From: Prosthecobacter sp.
Lineage (GTDB): Bacteria; Verrucomicrobiota; Verrucomicrobiia; Verrucomicrobiales; Verrucomicrobiaceae
NCBI RefSeq assembly: GCF_020439865.1
Contig: NZ_JAGRPF010000139.1
Coordinates: forward strand, 1 to 64,000
DNA: 64,000 nt
Direction of reading: 5' to 3'
Part shown: positions 15,521-24,135 of the stretch, piece after piece
Position numbering within the stretch: position 1 is the first letter of the stretch
How the letters are laid out: the number at the start of each line of letters is the position of its first letter
Notes under the pieces: model-generated
What the model was told of the DNA's origin: nothing
Database searches by the model: none
Seen by the model: only the letters and a program-made list of their open reading frames with translations
Made by a program: the position numbers and the translations under genes

Positions 15521-17536
15521 ATGAAATCACCGTTTGCTCTCCTCGCGTTGGTCCTTGCCGCCGGTGTTCATGCGCAGACGCTTGAGCTGGTTCAGATGCC
15601 GCTCACCCGGCTCATGGCACAGGTGGATGAGGGCGACAATTCGGCCATGGTGCAACTGGCTTCGCGTTACCTTCTGGGCACGGGCATCATTCACAACAAG
15701 ACCAAAAGCAAAGAGCTTTATGAGAAAGCGGCGAAGGCGGGAAACCTCACTGCTATCGGTGTCTGTGCGGCCAACGGCTGGGGACGTCGCGCCGACCCCA
15801 AGCTCGCCTTTGCGAGTCTGGAAAAGACCAGCCAGAAGGGAGACCTGACCGCAATCCGACAGCTCGCGCGCTTTTACGCCACGGGCATCGGCTGCAAGAT
15901 CAACAAGGCGCGGGCCTTTGAACTTTACCAGCAGGCGGCCGTTGCCAAAGATCCCTCGGCACTTTACTCGCTGGCGCTTGCCTACTGTGGAGGCGTCGGC
16001 ACCAAGGCCGACCCCGTCCGAGGCTTGGAGATCATGGAGGAGGCCGCACGTTTCAGCAGCGTGGTGAAGGTGGATGTCGGTGAGCGCTATGAGCGTGGCA
16101 CGGGCTGCATGTGTGATCCAAAACACGCGAGACAGCTCTACCATGAAGCCGCCGAGGAGGGCAATGCGCGCGCCTTCTGGATCCTCGCTGCCCGCTACAT
16201 CGAAGGTGATGGCGTGACGCAGGACGTGAACCTCGCCCTTAGCTACTTTTACCGGGCGGCTCAGCTGGGTGAACCTGAAGCCCTGATCGGAGTGGCCAAT
16301 GCGTACCGCGACGGCCTCGGCGTGGAAAAAGACCTGGCGAAGCATGAGGAGGTTCTGCGCCAGGTCGCCGAAGGCGGTTACGCCGAAGCCTGGAGCTGTC
16401 TGGGAGACTATTATGAGAAGGGCATCGGAGGAGAGCCGGATCTGGAGAGGGCCAGGGAGTGCTACCAGAAGGCTGGAGACGCCGGCAGCGGCTTTGGTTA
16501 CAACAAACTCGGGCTCTTCTACGAACGTGGCACCGGCGTGGAAAAGGACATCGGCAAGGCGGTCGAGTACTTCCTCAAAGCAGGAGACGCCGGCGAGGGC
16601 CGCGGCTACTCCAACCTCGGCAACTTCTACTGGTATGGCAAAGGCGTGGAGAAAAACGACGCCCGCATGATTGAGCTGTTTGAGCAGTCGATCGCGCTCG
16701 GTGATTCTTGGGGCTGTCATCACCTCGGGCTCTGTTACGAGCAGGGCAAAGGCGTCCGGCAGGATCTCCTCATGGCGCGGGAGCTTTACGACCGCGCCGG
16801 CGATCTTGGCGATCCCCGTGGTTACACCCGGCTCGGGGACCTCTATGATCACGGGCAGCTCGGCCCCGTGAACTTCCGCGAAGCCAACAAGCTGTACCTG
16901 AAAGCCGCCGTCGCCGGAAACGGCGAGGCCTGCTACTGCCTAGGTTACAACTACCGCCATGGCCGCTGTGAGGAAGGCAAGCCCATGCTCGAAAAAGCCC
17001 ACACCTTTCTGGTGCAAGGAGCCAAGATCGGAAGCTCGCTCTCGATGGTCGAGCTCGCTGACTTCATGACCTGCGGGATCGGGGGCTGCGAGAAAGATCC
17101 TGCAGGTGCCGTGGAATGGCTCACCAAGGCCGCAGAGAATGGCTGCGTGGTCGCCATCTTCCGGCTTGGGGACGCCTACTTCGAGGGAATCGGGGTGAAA
17201 CGGAATTATGAACTCGGTCTCCACCTTCTTCGGGCGGCCAGCGCACAGGGCAACATCCTCGCCACCCGCAAACTCGGCCAGTGCTACGAGAAGGGCGTCG
17301 GCGTCGAGGAGGATCTCACCACCGCGCGCTATCTCTATGAACTCGGCATCGCACTCGGCGATGACATCTCCCACGTGTTGCTGCGCGATTTGAAAATCAA
17401 AATCGCCATGCAGGACGAGTCGCCCCACGTCAAGAACTTCTCCCAGCCCCCGGTGCCGAAGCCCGAACAAACCCCGGTTCGGAAATCCACGGCACATTCC
17501 TATCATCAGGCGCATGTGAAGGCTGCGGTGCACTGA
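15521..17536 (+). CDS. Secreted Sel1-repeat (TPR-like) protein
   Basis: 671 residues. Signal peptide MKSPFALLALVLAAGVHAQ is followed by roughly sixteen Sel1-like repeats of about 36 residues with the usual pattern A-x-x-x-L-G-x-x-Y-x-x-G-x-G-V-x-x-D-x-x-x-A (examples LGLFYERGTGVEKDIGKAV and LGDAYFEGIGVKRNYELGL). The C-terminal 60 residues are a Pro/His-rich tail. Sel1 proteins are solenoid scaffolds for protein-protein contacts; exported ones often act in envelope assembly or cell contact. A possible regulated promoter lies just upstream. It is alone on its strand. The partner is unknown. Confidence 0.88.
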   Translation: MKSPFALLALVLAAGVHAQTLELVQMPLTRLMAQVDEGDNSAMVQLASRYLLGTGIIHNKTKSKELYEKAAKAGNLTAIGVCAANGWGRRADPKLAFASLEKTSQKGDLTAIRQLARFYATGIGCKINKARAFELYQQAAVAKDPSALYSLALAYCGGVGTKADPVRGLEIMEEAARFSSVVKVDVGERYERGTGCMCDPKHARQLYHEAAEEGNARAFWILAARYIEGDGVTQDVNLALSYFYRAAQLGEPEALIGVANAYRDGLGVEKDLAKHEEVLRQVAEGGYAEAWSCLGDYYEKGIGGEPDLERARECYQKAGDAGSGFGYNKLGLFYERGTGVEKDIGKAVEYFLKAGDAGEGRGYSNLGNFYWYGKGVEKNDARMIELFEQSIALGDSWGCHHLGLCYEQGKGVRQDLLMARELYDRAGDLGDPRGYTRLGDLYDHGQLGPVNFREANKLYLKAAVAGNGEACYCLGYNYRHGRCEEGKPMLEKAHTFLVQGAKIGSSLSMVELADFMTCGIGGCEKDPAGAVEWLTKAAENGCVVAIFRLGDAYFEGIGVKRNYELGLHLLRAASAQGNILATRKLGQCYEKGVGVEEDLTTARYLYELGIALGDDISHVLLRDLKIKIAMQDESPHVKNFSQPPVPKPEQTPVRKSTAHSYHQAHVKAAVH

Positions 17537-17563
17537 ACCGTCGTTGTCCAGGAAGCGGGCGGA

Positions 17564-18070
17564 TCAGAGAATGCGCTCAAGCACGGCGCAGCCGGCTTCG
17601 TCGCGTGGCTTGATTTCACTCCAGCCCAGTCGCCGATAAAAATCGGGCTGGTCGGTGTAGACATAAAGACGGTCGCTGAAGGGCCGCGCCAGTTCGCAGG
17701 CGAGGGAAACGAGAAGGGAGCCGATGCCGGAGCCCCGATGGCCGGGGGCGACAAACAGCGCGTCGATCCACAGGCCCGTTTCGGCGCAGTCCGGTCGGGG
17801 AAATCTTACGAAGGAAAGAACGCCCAGCGGCTCCACGCTGTCCGTGGCGGCATGGGTCTGTGGTGCGGTTGCATGATCAAAGAGGCGTTGGGATGTCTCT
17901 TCGAAGGTGCGGCCTTCTTTTGCGCCCCATTCATCGTGCACCCAGCCAGCGACGACCGATGCAAACGGATGATCGCAGTCGATGGGCCGGGTGGTGACCC
18001 TGGTTTCGGGGATGACGCTCCCGTTCTCTTTTGGACTACTGTCTCTTTTTTCGGCCATTTCACTTTTCAC
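17564..18070 (-). CDS. GNAT-family N-acetyltransferase
   Basis: 168 residues; the start may instead be the ATG at 18058. The acetyl-CoA-binding motif A is clear in ALFVAPGHRGSGIGSLLV (R-G-x-G-x-G/A type), preceded by the strand LWIDALFVAP. It is followed by the C-terminal block YVYTDQPDFYRRLGW, typical of small GNAT enzymes in which the aromatic FYRRLGW segment completes the fold. The enzyme would acetylate an amine on a small molecule or protein in the cytosol; the acceptor is unknown. Tail-to-tail with the Sel1 gene and 12 bp downstream of the stop of the following minus-strand gene's counterpart, so it may share a transcript with it. Confidence 0.85.
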   Translation of the reverse strand: MKSEMAEKRDSSPKENGSVIPETRVTTRPIDCDHPFASVVAGWVHDEWGAKEGRTFEETSQRLFDHATAPQTHAATDSVEPLGVLSFVRFPRPDCAETGLWIDALFVAPGHRGSGIGSLLVSLACELARPFSDRLYVYTDQPDFYRRLGWSEIKPRDEAGCAVLERIL

Positions 18071-18082
18071 GGCTCACGCTGT

Positions 18083-18688
18083 CTACTTTTCGCCCTTCTC
18101 CGCGTCGGACTTGGTCTTGCTGCTCTCCTGCTTGGCATTGCGTTCACGTTGGGCGCGGGCCTTTTCGACCTTTTCGTGGTACACATCGGACGCGGGTTTG
18201 TCGGTGACCTCGATGTGGCTCAGCCGCAGGATCCACACGGAGTTCGGCCAACTGTCCCCCGCCATCAGTCCTTTCTCGGTGGGATGCAGGTTCGTCGGGA
18301 AAAACTCCTCGCTGCCAATCCCGCGATGCTCGCAGTCCATCGCAACGGTTTTCTGGATCTCCGATTTCCGCGAAAGCATGGTGATGGATTTGTCCTGCGT
18401 CATCTTGAAGGTGATCGTGCGTTTCGGGTGCTCCACCTTCGCCACCACCTTGGGCCGCACCAGATCCTCGCCCTTCTGCTCAAACTCCAGATGCACCGTG
18501 TCGCCGGGAAACAGTTCGAGCACTCCATCTCGGAAGCGTTTGATCTCGGGGACCTCGATCATGCGCTCAAACTTCAGCACCCCTTCTCCCGCCGGCCGAA
18601 TGTTCGGATCAGCATCCTTCTCCTGCTGTGCATGCAAGCGTGCGACGGTCAGGACCAGCAGGGTGAGGAGGAGGGAAATGCGTTTCAT
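18083..18688 (-). CDS. Hypothetical secreted protein
   Basis: About 201 residues from the ATG at 18688, chosen because it opens a signal peptide (MKRISLLLTLLVLTVARLHAQ); the frame continues upstream without one. The mature part is charged and beta-rich (KFERMIEVPEIKRFRDGV, VHLEFEQKGEDLVRP) and ends in a Lys/Glu/Arg-rich tail (KARAQRERNAKQESSKTK). No family is recognised. The following gene, GNAT, starts just after its stop, and a small lipoprotein gene lies about 100 bp upstream, so the three may form a minus-strand group. Function unknown. Confidence 0.65.
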   Translation of the reverse strand: MKRISLLLTLLVLTVARLHAQQEKDADPNIRPAGEGVLKFERMIEVPEIKRFRDGVLELFPGDTVHLEFEQKGEDLVRPKVVAKVEHPKRTITFKMTQDKSITMLSRKSEIQKTVAMDCEHRGIGSEEFFPTNLHPTEKGLMAGDSWPNSVWILRLSHIEVTDKPASDVYHEKVEKARAQRERNAKQESSKTKSDAEKGEK

Positions 18689-18795
18689 GTGGGATGCTCG
18701 GTGAACGAAGCGATGAAAAACAATTCCGCCGGGCAGGTCAATCCTGTTGAAGAGGGCGGGTGAAAACCCTTCACATCTTCGCATTGCGCCTTCGG

Positions 18796-18990
18796 TCAGT
18801 CCTTTTTCTCCCCGGTCTTTTCGCTGCCGGTCATGGCGTCAAACGGAGCGGCGATGATTTCACCACTGGCTTTCGTGGTCGTTTTCACCACGCTGCTCAC
18901 CGTCTTCGCCGGCACGGTGAACAGTGCGCAGCCCGAAAGGGCGGCCGATGCTCCGAGTGCGAGGAGCATGGTTTGGATGCGATGTTTCAT
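18796..18990 (-). CDS. Very small lipoprotein
   Basis: 64 residues from the ATG at 18990. The lipoprotein signal is MKHRIQTMLLALGASAALSGC, lipobox LSGC. The mature part is about 44 residues (ALFTVPAKTVSSVVKTTTKA and a charged end EKTGEKKD). Similar tiny lipoproteins with repeated V-K-T-T-T segments recur in Verrucomicrobia without known function. The start is preferred over 19056 because that codon would add a non-hydrophobic leader. Confidence 0.62.
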   Translation of the reverse strand: MKHRIQTMLLALGASAALSGCALFTVPAKTVSSVVKTTTKASGEIIAAPFDAMTGSEKTGEKKD

Positions 18991-19105
18991 ACACCCGAAT
19001 GTACGGCCCGACCGTCCGGTTGGTTGTTGGAAACTTGGCTGCGCGAGTCCATCCAATCGGGAGCGACTTGCTAAGAACCAAGAACGACAAATAAAGAACG
19101 AGCCC

Positions 19106-19534
19106 CTATTCGACCGAGACGTTGATCGTGCGTTCCCGGATTGGGTCGATGCCCTTCTCCCAGGGCCGACGGTAGATGAAGTGAAGTGTGGTCTTGCCCT
19201 TCTTTTCCGCCTGGAATTTCCACTGCTCCGTGCCTCCCACGCCCACTACTCCCGGCGGGTGGGGAGTCCCCACAAACTCATCGCTCACCTTGCGCACCAC
19301 CGTCGCGTCCTCTTTGCCATCCAGCGCCCAGCCGTAACCCGTCGTCGGGTTCGACTCCAAATCGACAGTGAAGGTCTCTCCCGTCTTCTTGCGGATCGAA
19401 TCCCCGTCCTCCTTCTTCGCTTCTGCTTCCGTTTTCGGCGCTTCCGGCGTCTCTTCCTTCACGGAAGGTTTGGGATCGGGACCGCAGGCCGCGAGATTCA
19501 TCACCAACAGCAATATCACGAACGGTTTGCTCAT
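19106..19534 (-). CDS. Chagasin-like (MEROPS I42) protease-inhibitor lipoprotein
   Basis: About 142 residues from the ATG at 19534. Lipoprotein signal MSKPFVILLLVMNLAAC with lipobox LAAC, then a Lys/Glu/Pro linker and a single inhibitor domain. All three cysteine-protease-binding loops of chagasin are visible in order: NPTTGYGW, GVGGTEQW (the G-x-G-G-x-x-x-W type loop) and RRPWE. The family blocks papain-like cysteine proteases. A lipid anchor would place it on the periplasmic side of a membrane. No target protease is encoded nearby. The domain call is strong; the physiological target is unknown. Confidence 0.85.
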   Translation of the reverse strand: MSKPFVILLLVMNLAACGPDPKPSVKEETPEAPKTEAEAKKEDGDSIRKKTGETFTVDLESNPTTGYGWALDGKEDATVVRKVSDEFVGTPHPPGVVGVGGTEQWKFQAEKKGKTTLHFIYRRPWEKGIDPIRERTINVSVE

Positions 19535-19718
19535 GGGAAAAGTTTGCCGTCCCGTCAGCCTCCTGTCCACGGAAAACCATGAACCATCCTGCTTCGCTCA
19601 TCGAGCACGAAGGACAAGATGAATTCCGGTTGCCGGATGGGCGGGGGCGGGGATGATGAGCAAGCCTGGAGCGCCGCGGTTGCTCTGCAGTCACTAAAAC
19701 CTCCAAGCTTCATTCGCC

Positions 19719-20228
19719 ATGGCCTACGACTGGGAAGACGATCGTGAGAGATTCTGCAGCAGTGCAAGCCGCGGGCATGTGGATTCACCTGCGGAAGAGT
19801 GGCTCGAGGAACGACTCGATCTGGCGGCGGAGCAGGCGAAGGCCGGAAATCTGAGCGGGGCGGTGAAGCCACTTGAGGAAATTCGCGCAAAGCTGGTCTC
19901 CATCAAGGAATTCGAGCGCTGGGACGATGGCATCCTGTGTTTCTCCAATTTGATCCAGCTCATTCGTGAGATGTCGGAGGAGACAAAGGTGCCTTCTGAA
20001 TACCAGAACTTTCTGGATGCCGCGCCGAGTCTGAGGTGGGACGAGGACATGACGCCAAAGCAGAAGCTCTTCTGGTACGGTTCCCGCAACGCGGAGGTTG
20101 GAGGTGTCATCAGCATCGGAGCACCTGCCCCGACGACGAAGCCCGGCTGTGTCGTCGTAGCGCTGAGTTTGATCGGCGGCTGTTTCGGACTGGTCGCGTT
20201 GCTGGCGCTTCAGTTCTTCCGGGCGTGA
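19719..20228 (+). CDS. Hypothetical tail-anchored membrane protein
   Basis: 169 residues, no family recognised. The N-terminal 115 residues are helical and acidic (EEWLEERLDLAAEQAKAGNL, then KPLEEIRAKL). A single hydrophobic segment near the C-terminus (VVVALSLIGGCFGLVALLALQFF, residues about 145-167) would anchor it with the N-terminal domain in the cytoplasm. The gene overlaps the end of the convergent TPR gene by 19 bp. The start ATG at 19719 gives MAYDWEDDRERF; no strong Shine-Dalgarno sequence is present. Confidence 0.68.
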   Translation: MAYDWEDDRERFCSSASRGHVDSPAEEWLEERLDLAAEQAKAGNLSGAVKPLEEIRAKLVSIKEFERWDDGILCFSNLIQLIREMSEETKVPSEYQNFLDAAPSLRWDEDMTPKQKLFWYGSRNAEVGGVISIGAPAPTTKPGCVVVALSLIGGCFGLVALLALQFFRA

Positions 20229-20791
20229 TCGTGCAGAAGACGGAGTATCTCGGCTGCACGAGGACAGCCGAGGCCCTTGGAGGTCTCGATGCAGAGCAGG
20301 GCTTCGGTGTGCTTGCCTGAGGAGAGTAGCGCCGCGCCTTTCAATCCCCACAGCTCTGCCTGCTCGGCAACGGGCGGATGACCTGCGAGCACGGTTTCAT
20401 AAAAGGCGATCTCTTCTTCGATGCGACCGAGGCCATGCAGGGCGAGCGCCTTGTTTCTCCAAACGGAGGCGACAAGCGGGCGGTTGAATGAGTGGATTGT
20501 GGCGGGATCAAGAGCCTGAACACGATCGCAGAAGACAAGGGCATCCTCGAAGCGACGATGCTGGATGGCAAAGGACGCCTTCAGGATGAGAGCACCGGCA
20601 CACTGAGGATCGACCGCGAGGGCGCGGTCGAAGCAGGCCTCTGCTTCTTCACCGGAGGAGTTCTCGGAGCGCAGCATGTTCATTCCGGCTTGATACCAGT
20701 CTTCGGCGGAGGCGGAGTCGTCGGACAGTATCATGGCATGCGTGAGGCGGAGGGTGATGTCAGACGTTCCAGACGATGACGGAGAGGTCAT
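20210..20791 (-). CDS. TPR protein, translationally overlapping the WD40 gene
   Basis: 193 residues from 20791, or about 174 from the ATG at 20734. Three to four tetratricopeptide-like repeats are visible, for example AEDWYQAGMNMLRSENSSGE, ACFDRALAVDPQCAGALILK and ASVWRNKALALHGLGRIEEE. No signal or membrane span. If the first start is used it overlaps the 3' end of the WD40 gene by 32 bp, which suggests coupled translation and a shared role. TPR and WD40 proteins are both protein-binding scaffolds. The partner is unknown. Confidence 0.75.
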   Translation of the reverse strand: MTSPSSSGTSDITLRLTHAMILSDDSASAEDWYQAGMNMLRSENSSGEEAEACFDRALAVDPQCAGALILKASFAIQHRRFEDALVFCDRVQALDPATIHSFNRPLVASVWRNKALALHGLGRIEEEIAFYETVLAGHPPVAEQAELWGLKGAALLSSGKHTEALLCIETSKGLGCPRAAEILRLLHDHARKN

Positions 20792-22319
20792 TGCTGCCGC
20801 TGATGACGCGACGCCCGTCCGGCGTGATGGCGGTGGCGTAGATGGAACGTGCGGGCTGGTGGCCGCTGAGATGCTGCTGCACGCCGGTGTTGGTTTTGAT
20901 CACGCACACCTTCGAGCCGCTGGCGGCCGAGGCCCAGCGGCCGTCGGCGGCGAGGTTGAACGCATCGAAGTAGTCATCGTTCCCGTTCGCGAGCTGGCCG
21001 ATAACCCGGCCTTCCGTCACGTCGAGGATGAGCAGCTTCGAACCGGACTGAACCACCGCCTTCCATTTCTCGGGAAGGAAGTGAATGGCTTTGACCGCAC
21101 GGTCCGGGAAGTGGGCCGTCCTGGCTTCGAGGCCGTTGCTCACGTCCCACACCTTGACGGTGTCTGCGCATTCGCCACCGCCGGTGAGCGCCCACGCGCC
21201 GTCCGATGAGAGTGCCACCGCGCTCACAGCTCCCGGCAGTGTTCTGCCAAAGAAGCCGCCGAACTTGCGCAGATGGGAACCTTTGACCGTGTCCCACAGC
21301 CGCGCGGTGCCATCGCCGCTGCCGCTGATGAGCAGACGTCCGTCTGCGGATGCGGCGATGCTGTGGATGGTGAACGAGTGCTTGTTCAGGCGATGAAGGC
21401 GGCGGCCGCTGGCCAGCTCCCAGATCCAGACCGCGCCGTCGGCGCCCGCCGCGGCGACGCGTGATTCATCGCCGAGGAAAATGACCGACGTAAGGAAGTT
21501 TCCGCCCGCCTTGAGCTGGCGCAGCTCGCGGCCTGTCTCCAGATCCCACACGCGCACATGGGGATTCCAGCCGACGGAAAGTCCGATGCGGCCGTCGCGT
21601 GAGATGGCCACGGCTTCGACATTGTTGTCATGGGCGCGCTCGAAGCGGAAGCGAACATTGCCTTCCGATTGGGGAGAAGATTCTGGAGCATCGGGAGAGG
21701 CGCGCGGTGCCGCGGCGTGCGGGCGCTTTTCGCCTCTTTCCTCCTTCAGATCTTCGAGCGCCTTTAGGAGTTCGGCGCGCTTTTCCTCCACTTCATCAGG
21801 CGGAAGTTCTGGCAGATCGTCGCGCTCACGGATGCCGGAGCAGGCGATGGCAAAAATCTCCTGCAGCCAGCGCCATGCGCGGTGCCGTTTGGGATCGGCG
21901 CCTGTCTTTTTAATTTCTTCGCCGAGGGCGGAGAGCAGCTTGTCCTCGCACTCGTAGAGCGAGTCGGTGGGCATGTCGGTCTCGAGCATCTCGAGCGCGA
22001 TCGCGGCGCATTTTCCTGCGAGCGCGAGGAAATCACGTTCATCCCCCTGAAGGCCTTCGATTTCGTCGATAAGACGGTTGATGCGCTGGCTCACGGCGAG
22101 CGCCTTGCGTCTGCGATACTCGCTGCGCGGTTCGAAGGGCATCAGGGCATCGCAACGAGGACAGGCGATGGTGTAGTCCTCAAGCACTTTGCGTGCTTCC
22201 GTGGGATCACTCATCACGGACATCGTACCGATCAGGTGCCGTGCACGGAGGTCGTCTTCGGTAAGCTGAGTGGAGCGCCGGCATTTTGGGCACTGGATCT
22301 GCCATTTTTTTTCAGACAT
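20760..22319 (-). CDS. WD40-repeat protein with N-terminal zinc-ribbon-like motif
   Basis: 519 residues. Two cysteine pairs near the start (C10/C13 in CPKCRRS and C53/C56 in CPRCDALMPF) look like a split zinc ribbon. A helical, acidic region (about 70-220) precedes a WD40 propeller (about 224-519) with repeats ending in W-D or W-E-L (VRVWDLETGRELR, VWIWELASGRRLH, ARLWDTVKGSHL, VKVWDVSNGLE, VIVWNV). Such stand-alone WD40 proteins are common in Verrucomicrobia and Planctomycetes and act as interaction platforms. It is followed by a TPR gene that overlaps its end. No signal peptide is seen, so it is probably cytosolic. Confidence 0.87.
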   Translation of the reverse strand: MSEKKWQIQCPKCRRSTQLTEDDLRARHLIGTMSVMSDPTEARKVLEDYTIACPRCDALMPFEPRSEYRRRKALAVSQRINRLIDEIEGLQGDERDFLALAGKCAAIALEMLETDMPTDSLYECEDKLLSALGEEIKKTGADPKRHRAWRWLQEIFAIACSGIRERDDLPELPPDEVEEKRAELLKALEDLKEERGEKRPHAAAPRASPDAPESSPQSEGNVRFRFERAHDNNVEAVAISRDGRIGLSVGWNPHVRVWDLETGRELRQLKAGGNFLTSVIFLGDESRVAAAGADGAVWIWELASGRRLHRLNKHSFTIHSIAASADGRLLISGSGDGTARLWDTVKGSHLRKFGGFFGRTLPGAVSAVALSSDGAWALTGGGECADTVKVWDVSNGLEARTAHFPDRAVKAIHFLPEKWKAVVQSGSKLLILDVTEGRVIGQLANGNDDYFDAFNLAADGRWASAASGSKVCVIKTNTGVQQHLSGHQPARSIYATAITPDGRRVISGSNDLSVIVWNV

Positions 22320-22385
22320 CGGGAGTGATGAGGTTGGGAATGAAACGATGGAACGCGTGTGAGTACCTGCGCACGGAAGAAAGCC

Positions 22386-22730
22386 TCACTTGTCCATGCG
22401 GGTGATGGTTTTCACGATGAAGAAGGGGACGTCTCCGCGCTCGACGTAATGCTGCGTGCCAAAGGTGCCGGTCACCGCGACGACGAGTCCGTCTTTGGCC
22501 CAGGCGAGGGCGTCCTTGGGCAGCAGGAGTTCGACGTGCTTTTTGTCACCGTAACTCAATGACCAGCCGGTGGTGTCTCCGCCGATGGCGAACTTGCGTT
22601 CCAAGGTTCCGGTGAGGTGGCTGTCAGGCACGGGCACGGGCGAGAGAAGCGGGATGGCGCTTTCCGACTGGCCCCAGGTGATGGAGCAGGTCAGGGTGGA
22701 AACGAGGAGGGCGAGGAGCAGGTGTTTCAT
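22386..22730 (-). CDS. Hypothetical small secreted protein
   Basis: 114 residues from the ATG at 22730, chosen for the signal peptide MKHLLLALLVSTLTCSITWG. The mature part is about 95 residues, beta-rich (GTLERKFAIGGDTTGWSL, KHVELLLPKDALAW, DGLVVAVTGTFGTQHYVERG) and resembles a small OB- or beta-barrel-like fold, but no family is recognised. It is head-to-head with the esterase gene and about 65 bp downstream of the WD40 start on the same strand. Confidence 0.62.
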   Translation of the reverse strand: MKHLLLALLVSTLTCSITWGQSESAIPLLSPVPVPDSHLTGTLERKFAIGGDTTGWSLSYGDKKHVELLLPKDALAWAKDGLVVAVTGTFGTQHYVERGDVPFFIVKTITRMDK

Positions 22731-22907
22731 AGGATCATGATGGGTTGTCATGGAGTTCTTACCGAAACCGCGGCCAACTCTGCGCGGAAGATTTGAGAAA
22801 CATGAATTCGTCTGAACGAATCCTCTCCGGAGCATACGCATCATGCGGGAGATGAAAAGAGGTCTTCACGGTTGCTGAGGAGGTCCGGCACGTCATCATC
22901 CGCGCCC

Positions 22908-23777
22908 ATGCGCACGTTTTTACTCCTGCTCTGCCTCGTCTCCGCCGTTCAAGCCGCGGATCTGGTGATTCCTGACAGTGTCACCTTCACCCGTGACATC
23001 GAGTTCTCCAATCCGGACAACCAGCATCTGCAGGTGAATCTGGCGCAGCCGAAGGAAGGGAAGGGGCCGTTTCCTGCCGTGGTGTGCATCCACGGCGGAG
23101 GCTTCCGTGCTGGCAAGCGCGAGGGCTATGACAAGCTGCTGCTCACGCTCGCGCAGCATGGCTATGTGGCCATCACGGTGACCTACCGGCTGGCACCTGC
23201 GTATCAGTTTCCCGCTGCCGTGCATGACTGCAAAGCGGCGGTGCGCTGGCTGCGTGCAAATGCGGAGAAGTATCACGTGGACGGTGCGCGCATCGGCGTG
23301 ATGGGCGGCTCCGCGGGCGGGCACCTCGCGCAGTTTCTCGGAGTGACCGCCGGCGTGCCGCAGTTCGAAGGCGAGGGGAATCTGGATCAAAGCAGCGCGG
23401 TGAGCTGTGTGGTGAACTTCTTCGGCCCGAGTGATTTCACGAAGAGCTATGACAAGAGCGTGGATGCGAAGGACGTGCTGCCGCTCTTCTTCGGCGGTGA
23501 TCTCACCACGAAGCGCAAGGAGCACATCATCGGCAGTCCCTTGTACTGGGTGACGCCGAACGCGGCGCCTACGCTCTGCCTGCACGGCACCGCGGACGAA
23601 TACGTGGCCTACGAGCAGGCCGTGTGGATCGTGGACAAGCTCAAGGCTGCCACGGTTGAAGCCGAGTTGGTGGGATTTGAAGGCGCGGGGCACGGCCTCA
23701 AAGGCGTGCCACCGGAGAAGACGGAAGGTTTGATGATTGCCTTCTTCGACAAACATCTGAAACCCGCAGCGAAGTAA
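22908..23777 (+). CDS. Secreted alpha/beta hydrolase (esterase/lipase)
   Basis: About 289 residues from the ATG at 22908, which opens the signal peptide MRTFLLLLCLVSAVQA. The oxyanion-hole motif HGGG (62-65) and the nucleophile elbow GGSAGG (S135) place it in the hormone-sensitive-lipase/BD-FAE group. The catalytic Asp lies in HGTADEYV and the His in GAGHGLKG. Members hydrolyse carboxyl esters, often acetyl or feruloyl groups on plant or algal polysaccharides. The exported location fits carbohydrate breakdown. A 77-residue orphan gene starts 4 bp after its stop and may be co-transcribed. Confidence 0.88.
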   Translation: MRTFLLLLCLVSAVQAADLVIPDSVTFTRDIEFSNPDNQHLQVNLAQPKEGKGPFPAVVCIHGGGFRAGKREGYDKLLLTLAQHGYVAITVTYRLAPAYQFPAAVHDCKAAVRWLRANAEKYHVDGARIGVMGGSAGGHLAQFLGVTAGVPQFEGEGNLDQSSAVSCVVNFFGPSDFTKSYDKSVDAKDVLPLFFGGDLTTKRKEHIIGSPLYWVTPNAAPTLCLHGTADEYVAYEQAVWIVDKLKAATVEAELVGFEGAGHGLKGVPPEKTEGLMIAFFDKHLKPAAK

Positions 23778-23781
23778 TACG

Positions 23782-24015
23782 ATGAGCATCGGAACCAAGA
23801 ACCGTCTGGCGCAAACCGCCGCTCTTTGCCGGGCGCACCTGCGGGAGAATCATCGCGATCAACTGGCGCTGGTCGAGGAGTTCATCGCGGAGATCGAAGG
23901 AGCTGGGCAGAGCCATGATCCGACGAGCTGGAACCAGTTTACCGATGCGAAGCGCAGCACCACGGAAATGATCCAGCGCGTGGATGCCGCGTTCGCGAAG
24001 TGGCTCAATCCGTGA
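23782..24015 (+). CDS. Small hypothetical cytosolic protein
   Basis: 77 residues, all-helical and amphipathic (AALCRAHLRENHRDQLALVE, EMIQRVDAAFAKWLNP). No signal, no motif and no recognised family. The start follows the esterase stop by 4 bp, so it is probably on the same transcript. Codon use resembles neighbouring genes, which supports a real gene. Confidence 0.55.
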   Translation: MSIGTKNRLAQTAALCRAHLRENHRDQLALVEEFIAEIEGAGQSHDPTSWNQFTDAKRSTTEMIQRVDAAFAKWLNP

Positions 24016-24135
24016 CGCCCCAACAGGTGGGCGGAGGATGAGTGTGTGGCGTATTGAGTATGCGTTGAAGTCATAACAACCATCACGCGAAACCTTTGAA
24101 GGGAAGTTGTGTTGAAGTAGTCAACAAGACCCTCC

